DNA of 64,000 nt from Chitinophaga tropicalis (GTDB taxonomy: Bacteria; Bacteroidota; Bacteroidia; Chitinophagales; Chitinophagaceae), in NCBI RefSeq assembly GCF_009758205.1, contig NZ_WRXN01000002.1:496001-560000 (forward strand). Reading direction: 5' to 3'. The notes below the pieces were generated by a model. It had not been told where the DNA came from, made no database searches, and saw only the letters and a list, made by a program, of their open reading frames with translations. The position numbers and the translations under genes are program-made. This document shows positions 29,101 to 36,700 of the stretch, piece after piece (the first letter of the stretch is position 1; each line of letters begins with the position of its first letter).

Positions 29101-29541
29101 GGCTTTTACGGAAGCGGCGGCGCCGGTGAAGAGCTTACGGTCTATGGTCTGGTAGCCGGTTACCACTACTTCTTTCAGGCTGCTTACGTCTTCATCGAGG
29201 ATGATGCTGATGGGCTGGCCTGGCTGGACCTTTACTTCGCGGGTTTTGTATCCGACCATGGAGAAGGTGATAGTGGCGCCTGGTTTTACGCGGAGCGTGT
29301 AGGCGCCGGCAGCATCGGTGACGGTACCGTTGCGGGTTCCTTTTTCGATGACGTTGATGCCGGGGACTGCTTCAGGGCGTCCGTTTTTGCCGTATACACG
29401 GATGATGCCTGTGATAAGCTGGTCGCCGGGTTGTTGCTGGAACAGGGATGCTGTGCTCAGCGGGATTGCGTAGGAGGGAGAGGCGAATGCCAGGCAGATG
29501 AGCAGGCATAGCCACTTTGTTTTTGGGTAGTGAATGTACAT
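26155..29541 (-). CDS. SusC/RagA family TonB-linked outer membrane transporter
   Basis: This 1128-aa TonB-dependent porin takes up substrate captured by the adjacent SusD protein. After a signal peptide (ending SPSYA) comes a carboxypeptidase-like regulatory domain (GIIRVYGKNG...GTVTDAAGAYTLRV, about 45-120). Next are a plug domain with LKEVVVTGYQT, the SusC marks IRIRGATSI and DNKPLWVVDGV, and ILKDAAATALYGARAMNGVVVITTKKG (shown here in parts). The remaining 850 residues form the beta barrel, ending in RQFTLSLKAGL. There is no N-terminal FecR-interacting STN domain, and no sigma/anti-sigma pair lies nearby, so regulation is not of the usual ECF type. It is the first gene of a four-gene operon reading to 22456. 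Confidence 0.96.
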   Translation of the reverse strand: MYIHYPKTKWLCLLICLAFASPSYAIPLSTASLFQQQPGDQLITGIIRVYGKNGRPEAVPGINVIEKGTRNGTVTDAAGAYTLRVKPGATITFSMVGYKTREVKVQPGQPISIILDEDVSSLKEVVVTGYQTIDRKLFTGAAASVKASDVKRDGIADVSRMLEGQVAGVSVQNVSGTFGAAPKIRIRGATSITGDNKPLWVVDGVVLEDVINVSNEQLSTGNPATLLGSSVAGLNPDDIESFQILKDAAATALYGARAMNGVVVITTKKGRIGKPVISYTGNFSTYLKPTYDQFDIMNSDDQMALYNELALKGWLNHSDATRAENGGVYTKMYQLIDTYDATSGQFGLPNTPESRRQFLERYAKANTNWFDVLFKNSFMQEHSLSVSSGTDRSQLYMSTSFLQDNGWTLADKLKRFTGNVRANYNVSDKVSFGLITQAVIRDQRVPGTLNRNSNPVSGQFDRDFDINPYSYSLNASRTLTAYDEKGKLEYFTRNFAPFNIVNEMSNNYIDLSQLDIKLQGDFSYKILKNLKYTFLGNIRYVKSSQEHKIKENSNMPQAYRAAGDATIRSRNRFLYRNPDDPEAEPVVVLPYGGIYTTEDDYLVSYYLRNTVEWSKTWNDKHMVNFLGSQELRYANRQNRQFDGYGYQFDKGGVPYIDPNIIKQNVENNFNYYSMSMNYDRYLAYLANAAYSYKGKYNLNASIRYDGSNLLGESRTARWLPTWNVSGSWNVDTEDFMRSLPDLNRLTLRATYGLTGSMGNARNSAIVLQNRSANRPYLSEIESVIYIQSLENSELTWEKQYETNVGIDAGLFQDKLSITVDGYLRKGFDLIGPIRTGGIGGEEIKIANYGDMKSHGVEATIGYNIINKTDWGLRTQLTLGYNKGKITNLKNMPIIWDLVVAEGGAQVGRPVRGLYSIPFAGLDPKDGTPLFINQDSAKSGNVYLQSDKTGNLHYDGPVDPTLTGGWYNTLRYKNLSLSALVTYSTGNKVRLNPGFKQQYSDLDASSNDFLNRWTLPGDELLTNVPSILDKLGESRLDGAFPYNNYNYSTARVADGSFIRLKQVSLSYNLPPKTLTRAGFNNLSVSLVANNVWLIYSDKKLNGQDPEFFNAGGVALPIPRQFTLSLKAGL

Positions 29542-29669
29542 ACTACAGATTTTGGTTGTCCCTGGGGGGATATACAGATAAAGGATTAATTACGGTGCTA
29601 TTTCAGAATATATACGTTATATGCTACATTCAGGTTGCTTTCCGGGAGGGCGCAGCGCGAAGAAAATTG

Positions 29670-29712
29670 CCGGAAAAATCGCTTTCGCCTTCGGCGAAAG
29701 CGATTTTTCCGG
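29670..29712. repeat. Long intergenic palindrome, copy 3
   Basis: A perfect 20-bp inverted repeat, 29670-29689 with 29693-29712, has a loop of only three bases (ttc). It lies between two divergent genes (susC and the CDF exporter), so it ends neither transcript. It is followed by cctgcggccgg (29726-29736), which is also found after copy 1. The region from 29542 to 29820 has no other recognisable gene. Confidence 0.8.
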
Positions 29713-29820
29713 GATCGGGCTCAGACCTGCGGCCGGCTCATGAAAGCAATTACATTGCTACACTTGTAGTACTAACTTACGCATTATTTTCCTTTTCTTT
29801 GTACATCAATCATTCACGTT

Positions 29821-30801
29821 TTGCAGAGAAGAGAATTACGCGTCATACTAATTTCGCTGATAGTAAGTTTTATACTGACAGGGATAAAGTTTGCGGCATG
29901 GTTTCTCACCCATTCAGTCGCTATCCTGTCAGACGCCCTCGAATCCATTATCAATGTAGTAGCCGGAGGCTTTGCCTGTTACAGTGTTTACCTTACCGGG
30001 AAACCTAAAGATGAGAACCATCCTTATGGACATGGAAAGATCGAATTCTTTTCCATTGGTTTTGAAGGAGCGATGATCTTCATTGCCGGTTGTCTTATCC
30101 TGTTCAAGGCGGGGCAGTTCTTCTTTGTACCATCGCAACTGGAAAAGATAGATAAGGGATTATGGCTGATAGCAGCTACAACAGCGGCCAACCTGTTGCT
30201 GGGCATGTTCCTGTTACGTGAGGGGAAGAAGCTGTCATCGCTCACCATCTCCGGTAATGGCAAACATATCATGACGGATGTATACAGCAGCGGCGCCCTG
30301 ATAGCTGCCCTGCTGCTGATCCATTTTACGGGCTGGAGCTGGGTTGACCCGCTGGTATCAGCATTGATGGGGATACTGATACTCCGGCAGGGATATCAGC
30401 TGTTAAGAAAATCTATTTCGGGGCTTATGGATGAGACAGATATGCAGGTTGTAGAGAAAGTGATAGAGGTGATGTCAGTTCATCGCCGGCCTAAATGGAT
30501 AGATGTGCATAATATGCGGGTACAGCAATATGGTAATAATTATCATATAGATTGCCATCTGACATTACCTTATTACCTGGAACTGAGTGAAGCGCATGAT
30601 GAGCTGAAAGTGATAGAGCAGGTGGTGAATAAATCCTTTACCTCGGGAGATGTGGAATTCTTTATTCATACAGACCCCTGTATACCGGCCTGTTGTCATT
30701 ATTGCCAGCTGGCTGATTGTCCTGTCAGGCAGCACGAATTTACCGGGTTGATACCCTGGCGGGAAGAAAACGTGCTGCCCAACAGAAAACATGGGGAGTA
30801 G
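29821..30801 (+). CDS. Cation diffusion facilitator family transporter (CDF)
   Basis: This 326-aa protein has about six membrane segments and belongs to the CDF family, which exports Zn, Co, Fe or similar divalent ions in exchange for protons. Signature residues are in LTHSVAILSDALESIINVV (the conserved S/D site of segment II) and in KDENHPYGHGKIEFFS. A cytoplasmic C-terminal domain follows (about 205-285). The last 45 residues form an unusual Cys-rich tail, HTDPCIPACCHYCQLADCP, with six cysteines. No ATG lies in frame upstream of the first conserved residues; TTG at 29821 is the best start. It converges with the beta-lactamase-fold gene, with 6 bp between stop codons. Confidence 0.92.
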   Translation: MQRRELRVILISLIVSFILTGIKFAAWFLTHSVAILSDALESIINVVAGGFACYSVYLTGKPKDENHPYGHGKIEFFSIGFEGAMIFIAGCLILFKAGQFFFVPSQLEKIDKGLWLIAATTAANLLLGMFLLREGKKLSSLTISGNGKHIMTDVYSSGALIAALLLIHFTGWSWVDPLVSALMGILILRQGYQLLRKSISGLMDETDMQVVEKVIEVMSVHRRPKWIDVHNMRVQQYGNNYHIDCHLTLPYYLELSEAHDELKVIEQVVNKSFTSGDVEFFIHTDPCIPACCHYCQLADCPVRQHEFTGLIPWREENVLPNRKHGE

Positions 30802-30807
30802 GGTGCC

Positions 30808-31998
30808 CTATTCTTCTCCCTCTTCTGTACCATGTCCCAGTATAGCGCTGATGGGCTTTACTGCATGGTAAATATTCCTGTTATATTTATTGCCAAGAAT
30901 GATAATTGTGGAGGTATCTTTTACGATACGGTTAAAAACGGTATTATTTCCGTGCCACCATCCATTGTGATAAACGATCTTGCTGCTGTCAGGATATACC
31001 ATCAGCCTCCAGCCAAGACCATAATTGCGGATACCTGGTTTTTCGTGGCTGTAAGGTTCGTAGGCAGCCTTTAATGTAGCGGGAGAGAACAGTGTACCAT
31101 TGTACAGGGCCTGGTCCCATTTCAGCATGTCTCTGGCTGTACTGTAAATGCCTTTGTCGCCTATTACACCGTCAAAATAGGTATCCGGTTCCAGCTGTCC
31201 GTTGTATTTATGACTTTTGGTCTGATGGGAGCGTGGAGCGGTGACAGGGTCATAAACGAAGGTATTGTTCATTTCCAGGGGACCAAAGAAGGTATGCTGA
31301 AGGAAATCGGCATATTTTTCGCCGCTGACCTTCTCTATTATGGCTCCGAGGAGCATATAGTTAGTATTACAATACTGGAAATGTGTACCTGGCTGATGCT
31401 GAACGCGTGGTTTATGTCTGACCATGAGCTGGATCACATCATCGTTGGAAAGGAACTTGTCTTTATCCGGCCAGATGCTGTCGCAGAAATAGAGGTAATT
31501 GGGCAGGCCGCTGCGATGAGAGAGTAACATCTGCAGAGTGATGCCTTTATATGGAAATTCCGGATAATATTTCTGTACACTGTCTGTCAGGCTGAGTTTC
31601 TGTTTTTCCATCAGCCAGAGAATGCCCATGGCGGTGAAAGTTTTGGAAACGGAAGCCAGCTGGAAAGAGGAGCTGTCTGTAATAAGGGACCTGCTCTGGA
31701 AACTTTCCAGGCCATGATACTGTTCAAAGATGATCACACCTTTTTTAGCTACGATAACGGCGCCGTTGAATCCTGATCTGAGCAGGTTCTGCCTGTAAAA
31801 GGCGGTCAGTTCCTGTTGCTGTGCTTTTGTTGAAGGAGAGTTGAGTATTGTCCTGGCGTGTTCGCTGAGGACTTCATTCTGAGACGTATCCGCCATACGG
31901 TTCCTGCGTTCCCTGTTATAAGCAGCATTGCTCTGGCAGGAGGACATGGCATAAAAGGTAATACCGGACAAGGTTAATACGAGATAAGCTGCTTTCAT
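30808..31998 (-). CDS. Serine hydrolase of the beta-lactamase (class C / PBP4*-like) fold, lipoprotein
   Basis: This 396-aa protein has a signal sequence ending in AMSSC (Cys21), so it is probably a lipoprotein. It shows the three class C-type motifs: SxxK as SVSK (116-119), YxN as YCN (209-211) and a HxG-type box in HNGWWHG near residue 355. Proteins of this group include esterases, D-aminopeptidases and carboxypeptidases; true resistance activity cannot be inferred. The open frame extends 26 codons upstream, but I chose the ATG at 31996-31998 because it begins the signal sequence. A 296-bp gap separates it from the divergent serA. Confidence 0.9.
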   Translation of the reverse strand: MKAAYLVLTLSGITFYAMSSCQSNAAYNRERRNRMADTSQNEVLSEHARTILNSPSTKAQQQELTAFYRQNLLRSGFNGAVIVAKKGVIIFEQYHGLESFQSRSLITDSSSFQLASVSKTFTAMGILWLMEKQKLSLTDSVQKYYPEFPYKGITLQMLLSHRSGLPNYLYFCDSIWPDKDKFLSNDDVIQLMVRHKPRVQHQPGTHFQYCNTNYMLLGAIIEKVSGEKYADFLQHTFFGPLEMNNTFVYDPVTAPRSHQTKSHKYNGQLEPDTYFDGVIGDKGIYSTARDMLKWDQALYNGTLFSPATLKAAYEPYSHEKPGIRNYGLGWRLMVYPDSSKIVYHNGWWHGNNTVFNRIVKDTSTIIILGNKYNRNIYHAVKPISAILGHGTEEGEE

Positions 31999-32194
31999 CT
32001 GCAAGTTCGAGTCGATTCGTGTTGTGCTAAATTTTGTAAAAGCGCTAAAATTAGCCCCTAATGATGTTTTACACAAAAAAACAGGCCAAAAAAAGACGAT
32101 TTTAAAGGTATTTTAAGATTTGAGGCGCAAAATCCGATAAACGAGCCTAAATGCAGTATATTTTTTGACGAAATCAAATTTGACGACCTTACTG

Positions 32195-32225
32195 TTTGAT
32201 TTCTGCTTAACATCTTTTAGGTTTG
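32195..32225 (+). promoter_or_regulatory. Full Bacteroidota promoter upstream of serA
   Basis: TTTG at 32195-32198 and TAGGTTTG at 32218-32225 are separated by exactly 19 bases, matching the TTTG-N19-TAnnTTTG consensus. The predicted leader to the serA ATG is about 60 nt. Confidence 0.75.
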
Positions 32226-32294
32226 TGCCTCGTTTGCCCTTATATCAACAATTAAGCCAATTGTTTTGCAGTTGGTAACATATAAATTTTAGTC

Positions 32295-33533
32295 ATGGAT
32301 CAGCAAAAGTTGACAAGTTATCCGAAGGAGAAGATTAACATTTTATTGTTGGAAAATATCAGCGATGCTGCGGTAGCAGAGTTTACAACCGCAGGGTATG
32401 CCAACGTAAAAAAGCTTTCAGGCGCGCTTAGCGAGGAAGATCTGATCCGTGAAGTGAAGGACGTACATCTGCTGGGTATCCGTTCGAAAACGCAGGTTAC
32501 CCGTAAGGTGCTGGAAGCGGCGCAGAAGCTGCAGGCTATAGGCTGTTTCTGTATAGGGACCAACCAGGTGGATCTGAAGAGCGCCCGCGAACTGGGTGTG
32601 GCCGTATTTAATGCTCCATATTCCAATACCCGCTCTGTGGCTGAACTGGTGATAGGTTTATCTATCATGCTGATCAGGCGCATTCCTGACAAGAATACGG
32701 CTGCGCATGAGGGTATCTGGATGAAGGAAGCGAAAGGCAGTTATGAGCTGCGTGGCAAGTCTCTGGGTATTGTAGGATATGGTAACATTGGCAGCCAGGT
32801 AAGCGTGCTGGCAGAGGCAATGGGTATGAACGTGTTCTATTATGATGTAGAGACCAAGCTGCCACTTGGTAATGCGGTACAGCTGAGATCATTGAAAGCG
32901 CTGTTTGAGCAGGCTGATATCGTCTCTCTGCATGTACCTTCCACACAGGCTACTGCCAATATGATCAATAAACAGGCATTGAAGCATGCGAAGAAAGGCG
33001 CTATCTTCATCAACTATGCACGTGGTGAGGTGGTTGACCTGGATGCGCTGAAAGAAGCGCTGGAAAAAGGTCAGTTGTCCGGCGCGGCGATAGATGTGTT
33101 CCCTGTTGAACCAGAGAAGAATGGTGCAGCATTCTCTACTCCGTTGCAGAAATTGCCGAATGTGATACTTACTCCACACATTGGTGGCAGTACAGAAGAG
33201 GCGCAGCATAATATCGGGTTGGATGTGAGCAGTAAGATGCTGAATTACCTGGAGAAGGGAGCGAGCTTTGGCTCTCATACTGTTCCGGCTATCAGTGTTC
33301 CTGCTATTGAGCATACGCACAGGATACTGCATATTCATCAGAATGTACCGGGGGTGTTGTCTGAGATCAATACGGTGTTGTCTCATAATAAGATCAATAT
33401 CCTGGGGCAGTATCTGAAGACGAATGATGCGATTGGATATGTTGTTCTGGATGTGGATACGAAGTTGTCCAAGGAGGCGTTTTCGTTGCTGAAGGATGTG
33501 AAGCATACGATTAAGGCGAGGTTGTTGTATTAA
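32295..33533 (+). CDS. serA: D-3-phosphoglycerate dehydrogenase with ACT domain
   Basis: This 412-aa enzyme oxidises 3-phosphoglycerate with NAD+ in the first step of serine synthesis. The Rossmann motif is GYGNIGS (161-167), preceded by LRGKSLGIV. Catalytic-region marks are FINYARGEVVD and the His-containing PHIGGSTEEAQ. Residues about 340-412 form the ACT domain (HQNVPGVLSEINTVLSHNKINI), which binds serine for feedback inhibition in the E. coli-type enzyme. Length equals the E. coli SerA class (about 410). It is transcribed alone from the promoter at 32195-32225 and ends at a strong terminator. Confidence 0.95.
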   Translation: MDQQKLTSYPKEKINILLLENISDAAVAEFTTAGYANVKKLSGALSEEDLIREVKDVHLLGIRSKTQVTRKVLEAAQKLQAIGCFCIGTNQVDLKSARELGVAVFNAPYSNTRSVAELVIGLSIMLIRRIPDKNTAAHEGIWMKEAKGSYELRGKSLGIVGYGNIGSQVSVLAEAMGMNVFYYDVETKLPLGNAVQLRSLKALFEQADIVSLHVPSTQATANMINKQALKHAKKGAIFINYARGEVVDLDALKEALEKGQLSGAAIDVFPVEPEKNGAAFSTPLQKLPNVILTPHIGGSTEEAQHNIGLDVSSKMLNYLEKGASFGSHTVPAISVPAIEHTHRILHIHQNVPGVLSEINTVLSHNKINILGQYLKTNDAIGYVVLDVDTKLSKEAFSLLKDVKHTIKARLLY

Positions 33534-33555
33534 TTAAAAGTTAGTTTTTATAGAG

Positions 33556-33588
33556 AACGGCGGGAGTTTTTCCTGCCGTTTTTTTTTT
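33556..33588 (+). terminator. Intrinsic terminator of serA
   Basis: A 10-bp stem with one G-T wobble, aacggcggga (33556-33565) with tcctgccgtt (33571-33580), is followed by an unbroken T run to 33588. Confidence 0.88.
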
Positions 33589-33592
33589 GCTG

Positions 33593-33626
33593 AAAAATGG
33601 GGTTTCGCCTGCAAAACCCCATTTTT
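33593..33626. repeat. Long intergenic palindrome, copy 4
   Basis: A perfect 13-bp inverted repeat, 33593-33605 with 33614-33626, surrounds the loop cgcctgca. It is sandwiched between the serA terminator and the terminator of the convergent giant gene, so it is not required for either. Confidence 0.7.
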
Positions 33627-33695
33627 TCCGAGGGAATTTTCTTTTTGAGAGAGAGGAAGATCGTTTTCGGAGAGGGTGTTTTATTTTGAACATAT

Positions 33696-33732
33696 AAAAA
33701 AAGCGCCCCGGGATATTCTCCCGGGACGCTTT
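33696..33732 (-). terminator. Intrinsic terminator of the giant repeat protein gene
   Basis: The stem is 33700-33713 with 33719-33732, 14 bp with one wobble pair on the minus strand, and a 5-base loop. On the minus strand it is followed by a run of seven T. It begins 24 bases past the stop codon of the giant gene. Confidence 0.85.
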
Positions 33733-33755
33733 GCCTATTTGGTTTTACACTTCTC

Positions 33756-36700
33756 TTATCGGATTGCGGTTACTTCACCTTTCACCACATTCACAGCACC
33801 ACCTAACACTTTCTTATAGGTCAGCATCCACACATATGTACCTACCTCAACCAATTTACCTTTATACTTACCATCCCATCCTTTCTGGGCGTCCTTGCTC
33901 AGGAAGATCAGTTCACCCCAGCGGTTGTAGATGCGTAAGTCATAGTCGTACATTGGTCCATCCACAATTGGTTTGAAGTTATCGTTATGACCGTCATTAT
34001 TCGGTGTGAACGCATTCGGGAATTGTGGTTTGGCTTCACATTGTTTGTAGCCGACTGTTATATCATCTGTTGCGGTTCCGCACTCGTTGGAAACAGTCAC
34101 GGTGTATGTACCAGCTGTGCTTACAACATATGTGCTGTTAGTAGAACCATCCTGCCAGCGGATACTGTTTGCAGTACCAACGTTTGGTTTCAGGGTGAGG
34201 GTCTGACCGATACAGATGATGGTGTCGTTTGGTAGTATTGTGCCTGGGATACCAGCTACTGTTACGTTAATGCTATCCATTGTGATACGTGAGCAGAAGC
34301 GGTCCATCACGGATACGATGTATTTACCAGGCTGAGTGATCTCTCTCTGCGGTGTGGTATAACCATCGTTCCACATGTAGGATACAGCATCCGGATGAGT
34401 GGCGTCTACTGTTACGCGGCCTCCGGTACAGAATTCCCTGTCAGGGCCCAGATCGATGGTGAGATCAGGTCTGAGGCTTACTTCTACGGAATCTTTGATT
34501 ACGCAACCGCCACGTGATACTGTTACTACGTAGTTACCAGCTTTGGATACTACGATAGAGCTGGATGTTTCACCGGTGCTCCAGCGTACTGTACCGCCGT
34601 CAGGATTTACAGTCAGCATGGTAGTAGCATCAGGACAGATGGTGATGTCGTCAGTCAATGTGATCTGCGGAGCAGGGTTCACAGTTACAGTTACATCTTT
34701 GTGGGTGGTACAGCCTTTCAGCGTTACATCCACTCCATATGTACCTGACATGTTCACGGTGATGGAGGCTGTTGTTTCACCTGTGCTCCATACGTAGCTG
34801 GCGCCTTGTACATAAGCATTCAGTTTAACTGACTGGCCTTCACAGATAGCTGTGTCACGGAGGTTCACTACCGGCGGATTATTCACGCTCACTTTGATAG
34901 AATCTGTAGTAGAGCAGATACCGTTGCTGACAGTTGCATAGTAAGTACCTGCAGCATTTACTGTGATTGTCTGGGTAGTGGCGCCGGTTGACCAGCGGAT
35001 AGTGTATGCTGCGTTAGCTGCACCTGCATCGAGGGTGATGTTATCACCAACACAGATGGCGGTGTCGTTGCCCAGGTTCACTACTGGTTTCGGAATGTAC
35101 TGCAGGTTGTATGTAACCGGATCGGATACGCAACCTGTTACGCCGTCTGTCACTGTGAAGGTAGCCTGTGTGGCGCCTTTCAGGTCAAACACGTTGCTGG
35201 TCTGAGTGAGCGGAGTGCTTACGGTTCCAGCTGGCACAATGCCTACCAGGGTAAATTTAGGCTTGCTTACTTTATTCAGCAGCATCAGCGCAAATTTGGT
35301 GTTGTTTGAACAGTTAGCTGCCATGTTCGGGTCCAGCTGTGGTTTCGGACATGGGCTTACCGTGATGGTCTGCACACGCTCGAAGGCAGCATTGCCACAG
35401 GCATCCGTGATATTCCATCTTCTGATGATGGTGTAACCTGCGCACACATCCACTGTATAAGGATCTGTTGTCATCGTTACCTTTTTAGGGAAGGTACCGT
35501 CACAATTATCTTTTGCATACAGGGTAGCTGCCACTGGAATGGATTGACCACAGGTCAATGTAACATCAGCAGGAGCAGGGTCGATCACCGGACGGGTAGT
35601 GTCTACTACGGTGATCACCTGGCGAACAACGGCTGTGTTGCTGCAATTATCCTTAGCGGTCCAGGTGCGGATCAGGCGGTAGTTGCTTGCGCAGGCACCG
35701 GTGATGCTTTCGCGGCTCTGGGTGTAAGAGATCTTCACGCTGCCACAGTTGTCTGTTGCGCTGATGTTGGCCGGTGCATCAGGTATTGCGTCGCAGCTTA
35801 CAGTGGTATCCGCTGGTGGAACTACTGTGAAGGTTGGACGGGTAGTATCCTGGACGAGGATCACCTGTTGCATGGTGTTCTTATTACCACAGTTATCGGT
35901 TGCTGTCCAGGTACGTGTCAGGCGATAGCTGCTCAGACAGGTGGTGGACAGGAACTCTTTCTTCTCAGATACTTTTACTGCTATTGTAGCAGTACAGTTG
36001 TCTGTGGCTGTGATAGCCGGTACTGTTGGTACTTTATCACAATCTACGGTCAGGCTTGACGGTACTGTCATAGAGAACACAGGGCGGATGGTATCCTGTA
36101 CTGTGATGGTCTGGGTCAGTACGGTTTTGTTACCGCAAAGGTCTGTAGCGGTCCAGGTACGGATGATCTGGTAGTTATCCGCACACGCGCTGTTAGAGAT
36201 ATTCTTACGTGTATCTACAGGATTTACTGTGATCACGCCAGGAGTACAGTTGTCTGTCGCTGTGAGCGGAGCACCTGCAGGCACCTTATCACAATCTACT
36301 GTGATGTTGGCTGGAGCAGGGTTGTCGAATACCGGAGCTGTCATATCCCTTACGGTGATCGTTTGTCTCAGGGTATCGCTGGCGTTGCCACAGGCGTCTA
36401 CTGCCACCCATTTGCGGATCAGCTGGTAGTTGCTTGCACATGCACCTGGCTGGTCTACACGTACTTCGATCGGAGTAATGGTCATGGTGCCGTTACATGC
36501 GTCGATAGCGGTGAGGTTTACAGCGGCTGGTACGTTGTTACATTCTACAGTTACGCTGGCAGGAGCTGCACTACTGAATACAGGAGCTGTTCTGTCAACC
36601 ACTGTGATGGTCTGCTGTGCCTGGGTGGTCAGTCCGCAACGGTCTGTCGCAGTCCAGGTACGCATGATCGTGGTTGTGCAAGCGTTTACTACTGTTGTTA

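Noticed and set aside
30808..31998. Calling the serine hydrolase an antibiotic-resistance beta-lactamase
   Set aside because: The SxxK, YxN and HxG motifs define the fold only; many members are esterases or peptidases and no resistance context is present.
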